NCBI GenBank assembly: GCA_029204225.1
Contig: MU832036.1
Location: forward strand, 1-64,000
Length of the DNA stretch: 64,000 nucleotides
DNA from: Diphasiastrum complanatum
Taxonomy: Eukaryota > Streptophyta > Lycopodiopsida > Lycopodiales > Lycopodiaceae
Reading direction: 5' to 3'
Numbering within the stretch: position 1 is the first letter of the stretch; every line of letters starts with the position of its first letter. Of this stretch, positions 55,777 through 64,000 are shown in pieces. The notes under the pieces were generated by a model, which made no database searches, had not been told where the DNA came from, and saw only the letters and a program-made list of their open reading frames with translations. Made by a program: the position numbers and the translations under genes.

Positions 55777-56464
55777 GCTTGGCTCATCTAGATCAGATTA
55801 GAGACTTCAATACTTGCTAAAGACTCTATCCAGAGGGCGAGCCTAGACCATGCACCATTCCCAAGAGATCTAATCCCAAACTACTAAACATTCTTGCCTC
55901 TACAGCCTCAGCTAAACCCATCTTGGCTTGTCTCCTTCACATTGATAGATCTCATTGAGCCTAGTACATTGTCCAGAGGGCGAGCCAAGATCCCAAGTTC
56001 CCATCATTCTACATTGGAAAGTGTGAAAATCCTAATTTTTGTATTTTCTAGGATCCCAAACAGCCTGCCAATTGGAACAGTACAATCCCAAAGTGTCATA
56101 TCTCACTATTCTCCCAAGATCTTGGCTCACCTAGCTCAAATTAGAGACTTCATTGCATGCTAAAACCTACATTGTCTCGAGGGCGGGCCTAGACCATGCA
56201 CCATTCTCAAGAAATCTGATCTCAAAGTTCTAGACATTCTTGCCTCTACAGCCTCAACAAAAACTCATTTTGGCTCGTCTCCTTCATCATTGATAGATCT
56301 CATTGAGCCCAGTACAATCCCCAGTGGGGGATCCAAGATCCCAAGTATTCATCATTCTACATTGGAAAGTGTGAAAATCTTGATTTTTGCACTTTTTGGA
56401 ATCCCAAACAGTCTGCCAATTGGGATTGAGAGTTGTACAATCCCAAAGTGTCATATCTCACTAC
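55777..56464. repeat. Tandem repeat, two units of about 344 bp
   Basis: Unit 1 (55777-56119) and unit 2 (56120-56464) both start CTTGGCTCA.CTAG. They share GCCTAGACCATGCACCATT, CATTCTACATTGGAAAGTG, CCCAAAGTGTCATATCTCAC and other long blocks, at roughly 85 percent identity by eye. A third unit starts at 56465 but decays quickly; related words (GATCTTGGCTCG) recur to about 56760. Non-coding. Confidence 0.8.
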
Positions 56465-57444
56465 TCTCTCAAGGTCTTGGTTTGCTTGTTTGCAAGTTGC
56501 ATTCCCCACTCAAAAAAGTTTAAATTGAGTCAGAGGAGCCAAGACACCCACAGGATCAGCCAGAAAGTTGAGAAAATCCAAAATTACTATTTTTGACCTA
56601 CATGCTTCAATTTGGAAGATCTTGGCTCGCCACTTTCAGATCTGAGAGATCTAATATAGATCTTTTAATCCCCATGAGGATGAGCCATATCTCCCAAGGG
56701 ATCTTTAGATCTTGCCATTTTTCACTCCCAGCTTCTTACAATCCCAAAATCACCCCATGATCCCAAAATTGACCATCCAGACTCCTCCCTTGGTATTTAC
56801 CTTCATCCATCCAACCTTTATCACTAGCCAAAGTGGGGGGAAGCTAAATTCCCAATCCAACTCCCACCATCATGCTTTTTGATTTCACCCAAGTACGTTC
56901 CCAGATTTTCATTTCCCGAATCCCCGATCTACAATCCCCAATTTTTACATGCCCAGGTCTACATTCTCCAAATACCATATTCATGTTCCCCATCTCTGTT
57001 TTGCATCCCCATCTCCCCTCATTCTTCGTTCCCAACCTTTGACAATCCCTAGATCCACATATCCAAGACTTTTTTAAAATCCTAGAATTCTCAGTTACCT
57101 CTCCAAACAGGATACATTCCCAAGCTACAAACTTAGAAAGATCTTTTGTTTGGATGCAACTAAGGTCAGGTCAAAAGACTAGATCTATGATCTTGAGAGA
57201 GGAAGAAAGGTCGCTTGGAGATCAGGAACCGTCAATTAGCCACCCCCAACCTCGAAATCTCCAAGAGCAGCTCAACATGGCTACTAATAATCCAAACCAA
57301 CCTCAAGAGAATCCAGTACCACCCTGAGGCACCAGGATCCCCAATCCCCTTGCCTAAGTTGTACCATTACCAGGAGCTATCCCACATAACTAACGAGCTC
57401 CTAGACTTGATCTACCCCGATACGATGGTACTATCGATCCAGCA

Positions 57445-57817
57445 CGCTCCTAGAAACAAAACAGAACTGTTCCTAGGAAAGGTTCAGTACCGTCCCTGCG
57501 GCAACTAAGAATCTAACCGTTCCTCGGGGTCCGTTCCGTAGGATGGGCAGTATAGACCATTAGGATTTCGAAAAACTGTTCTAAAAACAATTTTGAAAAC
57601 GAAATCTGGAAAAAACGATTCAGAAAACACATTTCGAAAACGATGGTTTCTGAGAACGATTTTGAAGAGAACGATTGTGGAAATAGCAATTTTGAAAATG
57701 ATTCTGAAGAAAACGATTTTAAAAACACGTTCTCAAAACTATTCTGAAAACACAATCCGTAAAAGCCATTCTTAAGGAACAAAATGGTGCCCGTTCCTAA
57801 GGAAAAACTTTAGGAGC
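57445..57817. mobile_element. 0.4-kb element with GCTCCTA inverted ends and degenerate internal repeats
   Basis: GCTCCTA (57445-57451) and TAGGAGC (57811-57817) face each other, each next to GTTCCTAGG- or GTTCCTAAGG-type boxes. The interior (about 57570-57770) is a degenerate tandem array of GAAAACGATTNTGAAAA-like units, about 15-20 bases each. No coding capacity beyond repeat-derived frames. Confidence 0.5.
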
Positions 57818-57830
57818 GGGTTTCGCTGCA

Positions 57831-59046
57831 TGGAGCATAAGCATGCAAATTACTAAGTGGTACTGTGGAGCATAGGCATGCAACATCTACATTCTAATGT
57901 TTAGCTAGTTAACAGTACACAGACTTGCAAATTAGAGAAATATAGCACTTAGAAATCACCTGACCTCAGTATAGGTCAAAACTCAACATTATATGCCAAG
58001 ATTCACCTGCACTGAATCATCTTAACAGCAAGATAGTCCAAGTTTTGTAGCACTTTCAAAATGTTCCGTTGTAGAGTAGCTCCGAACATTTGTTTGTTCT
58101 ATTCACTCTTTCATGAAGTTCTTCAACAACAGGCCAAGCAGATTGATAAACATATTGTAACAAGGCAACAACAATCGTAGCAACATGATTGGCAAGGACA
58201 AGGATCCATATGCCTAAGATACAGGTAAGGAAGAAGCTGATTGAAATTTACGGCTAGAAGCACAAAGAATAGTATCTAGCAGAGGAGCAGGACAAGATTT
58301 TCAGCAATGACAGAACTACACAAAAACAACAAATTACTTAAGGACCAGATTATGAAGAAATAGATACTTCAATCTTTATGGTGAAGTCTTACTGGGGCAT
58401 GCTGTAGGAAGCATTTGAAGATGATAAGGCTCATGATTTGAGGAATGCATGATTATTTTCTCCACTGATCTGGTCACTGGACAAGTGGGGTCATGCAATG
58501 ACCCAAATAAATCTTTATTCACTATCTTCACCAATTGCATTATTGCACACATTGTCCTCTCTCTCTCTCTCAGCTAAAAAACTTAACAATCCGTGATACT
58601 TCCTCTCTCTCACCAGAACATCAAAATAGAACCAGTACACCAAAAATCTTACCTTGCAACTTATTTTGCAAGATTTTGAACAAAAAGTATGCATCTCGAC
58701 CTGCAAGAGATGTAGCTCAGATTAAGCAACATGGTGGCAAAGAATTGCATAAAAAATATGCCTAGTGAAGAGCCATGGCAACTTCTTGAATCGAAACAAA
58801 TTAATTCTTTTCCTGAAAAATTTAATTACTTTCAAACTTGACTAAGTTTGTAGCTTCAATTTATGAGCTACTTTAAAATTGTAAGTCTTAATCCAATAAA
58901 GGGAGCTTGGACCATTGATATGTATTATGTAATACAAATGCTACGCATTTGAAAAGTAGCTTAAATTTGGAGCTCCATAAAAAGTAGGGCTACTGAATTG
59001 TGCTTGAGAACCTCAATAATCAGCTTCAATAAAGAATCTCATGCTG
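57831..59046. other. 3' flank of the strictosidine synthase-like gene
   Basis: AT-rich. Contains a short CT run (58556-58571) and no recognisable gene. The part next to 59046 is probably the 3' UTR of the minus-strand gene. Confidence 0.4.
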
Positions 59047-59446
59047 CTAGGCCAATCTTTCAAGAATGGCAATTCGAGGAAGTAAAACAGAACCTAACCA
59101 CAGCTTGCCATTTTGTTCCTCAACTTCACTGATATATTTTACAACTGCCCCTTGTTGATCCTCCAAAACCTCCAATATCTCTCCGTCGGCATTATAACGA
59201 ACCACCATTCCTTGTGACTTTTGAAATTTCGAGTACGTATAACGTAAAGGAACCGGGATCTTCAAAAGAGCCTTTCTAAGCAGTGGAAGAGGCCCAAGAA
59301 ATCTCAACAATTCACTTCTCACTGAGTGAATTGCCACCCAAAATTCCCCCTTGTCATTGCAACGAACATTGTCTGGATGCCCAGGTAGCTGAGCAAAGAG
59401 TTCTGCTTTCCCTGCCTTTGGACCTTTTAACCAGAACCTTAATAAC
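59047..59446 (-). CDS. SSL-like gene, terminal exon
   Basis: Acceptor ATTCAG|GTTATTA. Encodes LLRFWLKGPKAGKAELFAQL through GEFWVAIHSVRSELLRF and GMVVRYNADGEILEVLED to LERLA and the stop at 59047. It matches the C-terminal blades of SSL proteins at normal length. Confidence 0.92.
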
Positions 59447-60154
59447 CTGAATATTCTTAGAAGGAAAAGACCAAAAAATTGTTTAGCATAGATTACAACC
59501 AAGGTGACACAATAAATAGCTATTATTGCAAGATACTTCTGATATGAAATAAGTTCGTGGGAACAAGTAGACAAACCTGGCAGTTGTCGTTTCGGCCAAA
59601 ACTAAAAAAGAACCATCCTTACTTAAAGAAATGCCATTGGGAAAATGTAGGTCTCGGAGTAGCACAGATGTTTCTTTAGTTTTAAAATCATACTTTAGAA
59701 GACGCCCACTATTGTCTGCTGCTAAGATTGCCAACATGAAATTCCTGCAAAATTAAGATCCTCCTCAAATTTGTAATGTTTCAAGCTATGGAAACTCATA
59801 ATTTCTGAAGAGGTATGAAAGCAAGTAGATTAGAATCTGATGTATATAAAAAAGTTAAGAGGTCAGATAAGCAATTGTGCACACCTGCGCTCAAACTTGG
59901 TGCTGCTGTCAGTAAAGTAGATAATGCCCCCTGAATCAATGTCCAGGTCATTGGTGAATCGAAAACTAATGTGTTCAGCTTCGTTTGTCAGAAGCTTTGC
60001 CAAACCACCTTCCGGACCTACCATGAGCAGACCAAAATAAGCATCTGTTATGTAAAGGTCACCAGTTTTATGGTTGAACCGCAATCCCAAAGGTCGGCCA
60101 CAGATATGCTCTGAATCTGGAGAAGGAACTGAAGAAGCCTTGCAAACATGCGAT
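59047..60154 (-). CDS. Strictosidine synthase-like (APMAP-type) beta-propeller protein, last three exons
   Basis: Exons 60154-59885, 59744-59577 and 59446-59047 join in phase with GT-AG introns and encode about 278 aa. Motifs in order: EHICGRPLGLRF, GDLYITDAYFGLLMVGPEGG, RFTNDLDIDSGGIIYFTDSS, NSGRLLKYDFKTKETSVLLR, LHFPNGISLSKDGSFLVLAE, RFWLKGPKAGKAELFAQLPG, HPDNVRCNDKGEFWVAIHS and EEQNGKLWLGSVLLPRIAIL, matching the plant SSL family of six-bladed propellers. Family members are about 370-400 aa, so the N-terminal 100 or so residues (signal anchor, first blade) are missing. True strictosidine synthase activity is confined to a few lineages; most SSL proteins have other or unknown roles, and this one cannot be assigned a substrate. 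The 5' exons may lie beyond the window, past the gypsy insertion, or may be lost. Confidence 0.9.
59577..59744 (-). CDS. SSL-like gene, internal exon
   Basis: Acceptor CCTGCAG-type (TTTTGCAG|GAATTTC), donor CCAG|GTTTGT. Encodes NFMLAILAADNSGRLLKYDF and HFPNGISLSKDGSFLVLAET, in phase with both neighbours. Confidence 0.92.
59885..60154 (-). CDS. SSL-like gene, first visible exon
   Basis: Acceptor AATTACAG|ATCGCAT; donor GCGCAG|GTGTGC. Encodes RSHVCKASSVPSPDSEHICG then RPLGLRF, and the FTNDLDID and IYFTDSSTKFERR motifs. The open frame extends upstream to 60357, but that part has no family similarity and includes a GC-rich transposon end, so it is intron. Confidence 0.9.
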
Positions 60155-60280
60155 CTGTAATTCAGCAGTGACATAATTAGGTAAAGCTTAGAAAAGCATG
60201 CAACAAAAAAAATTAAAGGATCCATACTAAAACAATTATATAGAATCTGAGTTGCAGCAGATCGCGATCCACTGCAACCA

Positions 60281-61320
60281 CGTTCCGGATCGTATGATCC
60301 GGAACGCTGGCAATCTGGGACCAGAAACGCGGTCCCGGATCGCCAAAAAGATTTCAAATTTTTTTATGTGGGCAGCCCGCTGCCTGCATAAAAAACTTTG
60401 CTTTGTTGAGAGTGAGATAGAGAGAGATTGTGATGGTGAGAGGATGATGGTGGATTGTAGCCATCTTGGAGCATTATTCAGTGTGTGATAAGAACGGTGG
60501 CAGCGACAAGGCAGTGGCGTTTCTCTCCAAAACAGTTTTAGGTAAGTTTTAGTTTCACATCTTGGAAGCTCATGGAATGAGCTGTAGGCAACGTAATGAA
60601 ATGGTTTTTAGCTCCAATTCACCTATATTGAACCCCACAGACATGCTTATTGTGTTAGTTTTCCCCATTATTGCTTGTAGCAAAAGATGTGAATCTCATG
60701 CCCTTTTTCCATGTGTTTTTAGCTCTTTTTGTAAATGGCATGTAGTCATCCAATTGAGGTGCAGATTGAGGCTAAACTATGTTTGTTCATGCCCACAAAC
60801 ATGCTTGTGCTATTAGTTTCGGCTGTAGCTTGTAGTGAAAGTTTTCAATGGCATGCACATGTGTTTTTTAGGGTTTAGGGTCTTGTAGGCATGCGATTGA
60901 GTTGCAGTCCGAAGCTACACTGTGTTTCTTCATTCCCATAGGAATGCCTAGGATGCTTGTTTTGATGAGTTCAAGAGGTCAAGTCTAATACATTGACAAT
61001 TTTACACGATGTCGGTCCTTGGTAGAGGCATTTGGTCAGAGGCTGAGTTGACACAGGGGGATGGGGCTACACACCAGGGATCCTCACCAGGCCAAATGGG
61101 CATATCCATTTGCCCTCACATATCAGATGCAGAGGTGGAGAGATTGATGGACACATACGGGCGACAGAACGTCTCTTGAGCCTTTGAGACCATCTCAGAG
61201 CTCTATTCACACGTCAGTGGTAAGAGTGGGGACTAGAGTAGGTCCAAGACCTAGTGCAAGTGTAGGGCCGTTACGAGCTCGTGACCAGTGCTGAACCCTA
61301 GAGAACACAGATAGGTCAGA
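60281..61320 (+). mobile_element. Left end of a second hAT-like element (partial)
   Basis: Starts with a perfect palindromic pair CGTTCCGGATC (60281-60291) / GATCCGGAACG (60296-60306), more GC-rich boxes to 60350, then an A/T tract and a GAGAGTGAGATAGAGAGAG stretch. This is the same layout as 5094-5600 in the intron-10 hAT. An open frame from ATG 61009 (MSVLGRGIWSEAELTQGDGA) runs about 56 codons to a stop. It is cut off by the gypsy LTR at about 61321. A diverged duplication lies at 60636-60942. Confidence 0.4.
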
Positions 61321-61626
61321 TATCACAGTCAGGGTCGTGTCCAGCATACACGACCAACAGGGCAAGACAGTGTGAGTAGTGCGCCCCAGCACGGTCCATA
61401 GCTATGGCGGGCCTAACACAGTCTAGGGACCCTGTCAGCAGGATAGGGCCCCCAGTTAGGTCCCGACGTGCAGTCGGCCATGTCAGTGCCACGTGGCCGA
61501 CACTTGGCAGGTGCATGCTACTAGTCCTCACACTGGGCTAGGAGGGGCTTACTCTATATCAGGGAGTAGGCAAGGTTGGGTGGATCAGTTAGTGTTTGCC
61601 CTACTGTGGTGTTAGGATCTATTACA
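61321..61626 (+). repeat. 5' LTR of the Ty3/gypsy element
   Basis: About 306 bp, matched inverted at 16504-16808. Its 3' end is fixed by the adjacent primer-binding site. The 5' end is set by where similarity between the two copies ceases (TATCACAGTC). Confidence 0.7.
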
Positions 61627-62524
61627 CTGGTATCAGAACCATCTCCATCCTAGGGAATTCAGTTTTCAGCAGTGGAGAAAGTAGCTAGATTGCTCAGAAC
61701 TTCTTCAAGTCTCCAGAAATCTACAAGGCAGGGTCAGCGCTGGAAAATCAGCAGTATACTGAGAAAATGTTGGTGAAAACTTCTGTTTTCCACCTAGGAT
61801 TTGAGGCAAAATAGAGGAGCAGATCCAGCGCTGCCAGATCAGGCTTTAATTCTGATTTTTGAGAAGATGGTAAATTCTCAACAGTTCCAGAGCACAAAGC
61901 TTGGTATAGGTCCAGCGCTACTAGAGCTGTAGAAAAATCAGAAATTGAAACACCTTTGGGCCCCAAATCAGAAGAAATCGGGCCAAACAGGTTGCTTCCC
62001 AGTCAGCGAGGGTAGGAACTAGATTTTTCCAGAGTTTTCTTGTATCCTTTCCGGATTTTACTCGATTTTTGGGAAGTTTCAGAGCTTTCACAGATCAGCG
62101 AGCAGGGTGCCATCGAAAATCCAGAATTTGGAAGTGATTTTTGGCTTCAAATTTGGTTTTTGTGGACCAACTTAGGTGCTGTCAGATTAGCGAGGGTAGG
62201 CAGCTATCAACCTCTGAAAGTTTGGCACTTTTTGGAGTTCTTTGCCTTGTTTTTTGGAGCCCCACATCTATAATCAGATCAGCGAGCTACTCTACTCAAG
62301 GCACCGGAAATTTTGACGCCGTTTTGGAGCTTCAAACTGGGATTTTTCGGGACAACAGGTCTGAAAATTTGGGTAAAAGAGCTGAGAGGGTTCCTCTTCG
62401 TATTTTCTTTGGAAGTACAGTCCTCAGAAACAGCTAAGTCATCTTTCCCTCTTTGTATAGTTGTAAATTAGTCTTTCTGACTTTTTTTTTCAGAAGTTAA
62501 GGTACCTCTCTTTCAATTCTGAAA

Positions 62525-64000
62525 ATGACCACTCCTCAGGGACCTGATCAACCCCCGGAGAGGGGCATCGACGAACTTAAAACAGAAGCCTTGGCTTACA
62601 GTAGAGGGAAAGAACCTATGGAAATGGAAGAACAGGAACAGTTCGCCGAAGAACTCGACGAATTGGTTACCAAGGAGCAGTTTCTCCACTTGGTAACAGA
62701 AGTGGATGAATTGAAATTGGCATTAGCCAATTTCAAGTCCAGTGTGGACGACTCGTTCGCTGAACTCAAAGGTTTGATTTTGAGCTCCGCGAAAGGAAGC
62801 CTTCCCTCCACTTCTCAGTTGTCCCCTTCTCCACTTCCATCAGTTTCGGGTGAGACTTTGCGGTCTCATCCCAGTGTCTTTAAAGATATAAAGCCTCCTA
62901 CTTTTATTGGGGAAGAGAAGGATAGAAATGCAGATATTTTACAAACCTTCCTTAGCAAATGGAAGAACATTCATGCTCTTAAACATACCCCTGACCATTT
63001 GCAAGCAATTGAGGCAAGTCTTTCCTTAGGGCCCATGGCCTATAAGTGGTGGTTAAATCTCCAGGAGACTGGGCAGACTCCCCGGTCATGGAAAGCCTTT
63101 GAAGAAGCTTTCCTAAGAGAATTCCTACCAGAGAATGAACTTGATAGAGCCTGGGAAGCCTAGGAAAGAACAGTAATGGACAAGTTCCTAATCCAATATA
63201 TCTCGCAGTACCGAGAAGCAATTTTAAAAATTAAAAATATGGATGATTATCAGAAAATCAGAGGGTTTGTCCGAGGCCTCAAAGATGAATATAAAGTAGA
63301 GGTCCAGAGAAACTCGCATACTACCCTTGAGCAAGCTCTCAGATATGCTCAAATCTATGACGATTCAGTGGGTAGGAAAAGGGCGAGACAGCAGCCCCTT
63401 TCTGAGCAGCCTCCTCAGAAAAACTTTCAATTTAAAAAGAAATTTTTTAAAAGAAAGAGAGAAGATAAATTTAAAAGTGAAGCTCCTCAGAAACGCCCTT
63501 CACTCATACAGTCCTTAAAACCAGAAGATTTTGAGAAAGCCAAACAAGAACGTTTGTGCTTTGTGTGTATGGGCAAGGGACACACAGTCAGACAGTGTCC
63601 CAAGGGGCCTTTCACTAAAAAAGATAAAAAAGATAAGAAACAAGTTCATCTTGTTCAGACTGTAAGTTTCCCCAGTGACTCGGCAACTTCCGAGATCAAA
63701 GTGTATCATGAAGATCATGAACATTGCTGCCAGCTGACCTCTGCAATGCTAGTGAGACCCTTCAGCTTTGGGCCGCATGACCTAGTACGTATGCATGGCA
63801 AAGTTGGTAATCAGTCAGTAAGAGTTATGGTTGATGATGGGGCAACCCATAATTTCATCAACTACACCCTGGTTAAAAAGCTTAAACTACCAGAGGTTTC
63901 TAGTCAGCATAGGTACATAGTTTCACTAGCTAAGGGTGAAGATAAGAAAATCTGGGAAACTATGGTAAGTAACTTAAATCTTGGTATTCAGGGGTACCAA
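62525..64000 (+). pseudogene. Gypsy gag-protease frame with one internal TAG
   Basis: Starts [18 protein letters not shown]. An acidic N-terminus ([14 protein letters not shown]) is followed by a retrotransposon gag domain (FLSKWKNIHALKHTPDHLQA; MAYKWWLNLQETGQTPRSWK; FLREFLPENELDRAWEA). It meets TAG at 63161-63163. The same frame then stays open to the window edge, with GFVRGLKDEYKVEVQ, a Lys-rich stretch, the CX2CX4HX4C knuckle CFVCMGKGHTVRQC (63557-63598) and the protease site VMVDDGATHNFINYTL (about 63826). A single disabling change or a suppressible stop are both possible. Confidence 0.85.

Larger units (their letters stand above)
61321..64000 (+). mobile_element. Ty3/gypsy retrotransposon, 5' part (continues beyond window)
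   Basis: The LTR is about 61321-61626, ending ATTACA, followed after one base by PBS TGGTATCAGAACC (61628-61640; one mismatch to the initiator Met-tRNA site). An 880-bp leader precedes gag at 62525. Gag, zinc knuckle and the start of protease are read in one frame except for a TAG at 63161. A truncated copy in inverted orientation lies at 15450-16808. The LTR start is approximate because it does not begin with a clear TG. Confidence 0.85.

Noticed and set aside
60155-60357. Open frame upstream of the strictosidine synthase-like exon as its true N-terminus
   Set aside because: It has no family similarity, contains the GC-rich palindromic transposon end, and an acceptor sits exactly where homology starts.

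Overview
This window is nuclear DNA of a land plant. It has AT-rich, intron-rich genes with GT-AG splicing, plant-type Ty1/copia and Ty3/gypsy LTR retrotransposons primed by initiator Met-tRNA, a hAT transposon, long GA microsatellites, a short plastid rbcL fragment, and two plant gene families (MED33/REF4 and strictosidine synthase-like). The large, transposon-filled introns and the divergence of the MED33 protein would fit a fern, lycophyte or gymnosperm better than a compact angiosperm genome. That placement is an inference and I cannot name the species.

The main host gene lies on the minus strand from 38467 down to 1433. By recognising conserved blocks and checking splice sites and codon phase at every junction, I assembled 12 exons into one 4038-nt reading frame (1345 codons). 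It encodes Mediator tail subunit MED33 (MED5/REF4 family). Its promoter side (38468-38980) carries three CACGTG G-boxes. The gene covers 37 kb for 4 kb of coding sequence because introns 1 (10.7 kb) and 10 (15 kb) have filled with mobile elements.

Intron 10 (3110-18158) holds a minus-strand copia 3' end (LTR 3258-3676, RNase H up to about 5075) that is split by a 0.8-kb insertion with 10-bp flanking repeats. Next to it is a 6-kb hAT transposon (5082-11060) whose transposase is broken but has an unusual AT-hook C-terminal extension. Further on are a copia LTR/leader remnant (12.7-13.4 kb), a 134-bp direct repeat, and a truncated inverted copy of the gypsy element seen at the right edge of the window. 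Intron 1 (27466-38198) holds a complete 5969-bp copia element (28990-34958; 650-bp LTRs, TSD ATTCA). It lacks reverse transcriptase and carries instead an unrelated open stretch. It inserted into the RNase H region of an older plus-strand copia whose 3' LTR survives at 35590-36043.

The intergenic region (38.98-59.0 kb) contains a non-autonomous LTR element (39479-43736), a decayed plus-strand copia (44.16-46.87 kb), and a 4.8-kb segment bounded by inverted GGCGAG-rich repeats. That segment contains a MITE-like hairpin and the rbcL fragment. It is followed by two GA microsatellites, a 344-bp tandem repeat and a 0.4-kb element with degenerate internal repeats.

At 59047-60154 (minus) lie the last three exons of a strictosidine synthase-like beta-propeller gene. 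Its 5' exons are not visible. Just upstream are a hAT-like GC-rich terminus (60.28 kb) and a plus-strand Ty3/gypsy element (61.3 kb to the window edge) with LTR, primer-binding site, gag with one in-frame TAG, zinc knuckle and protease.
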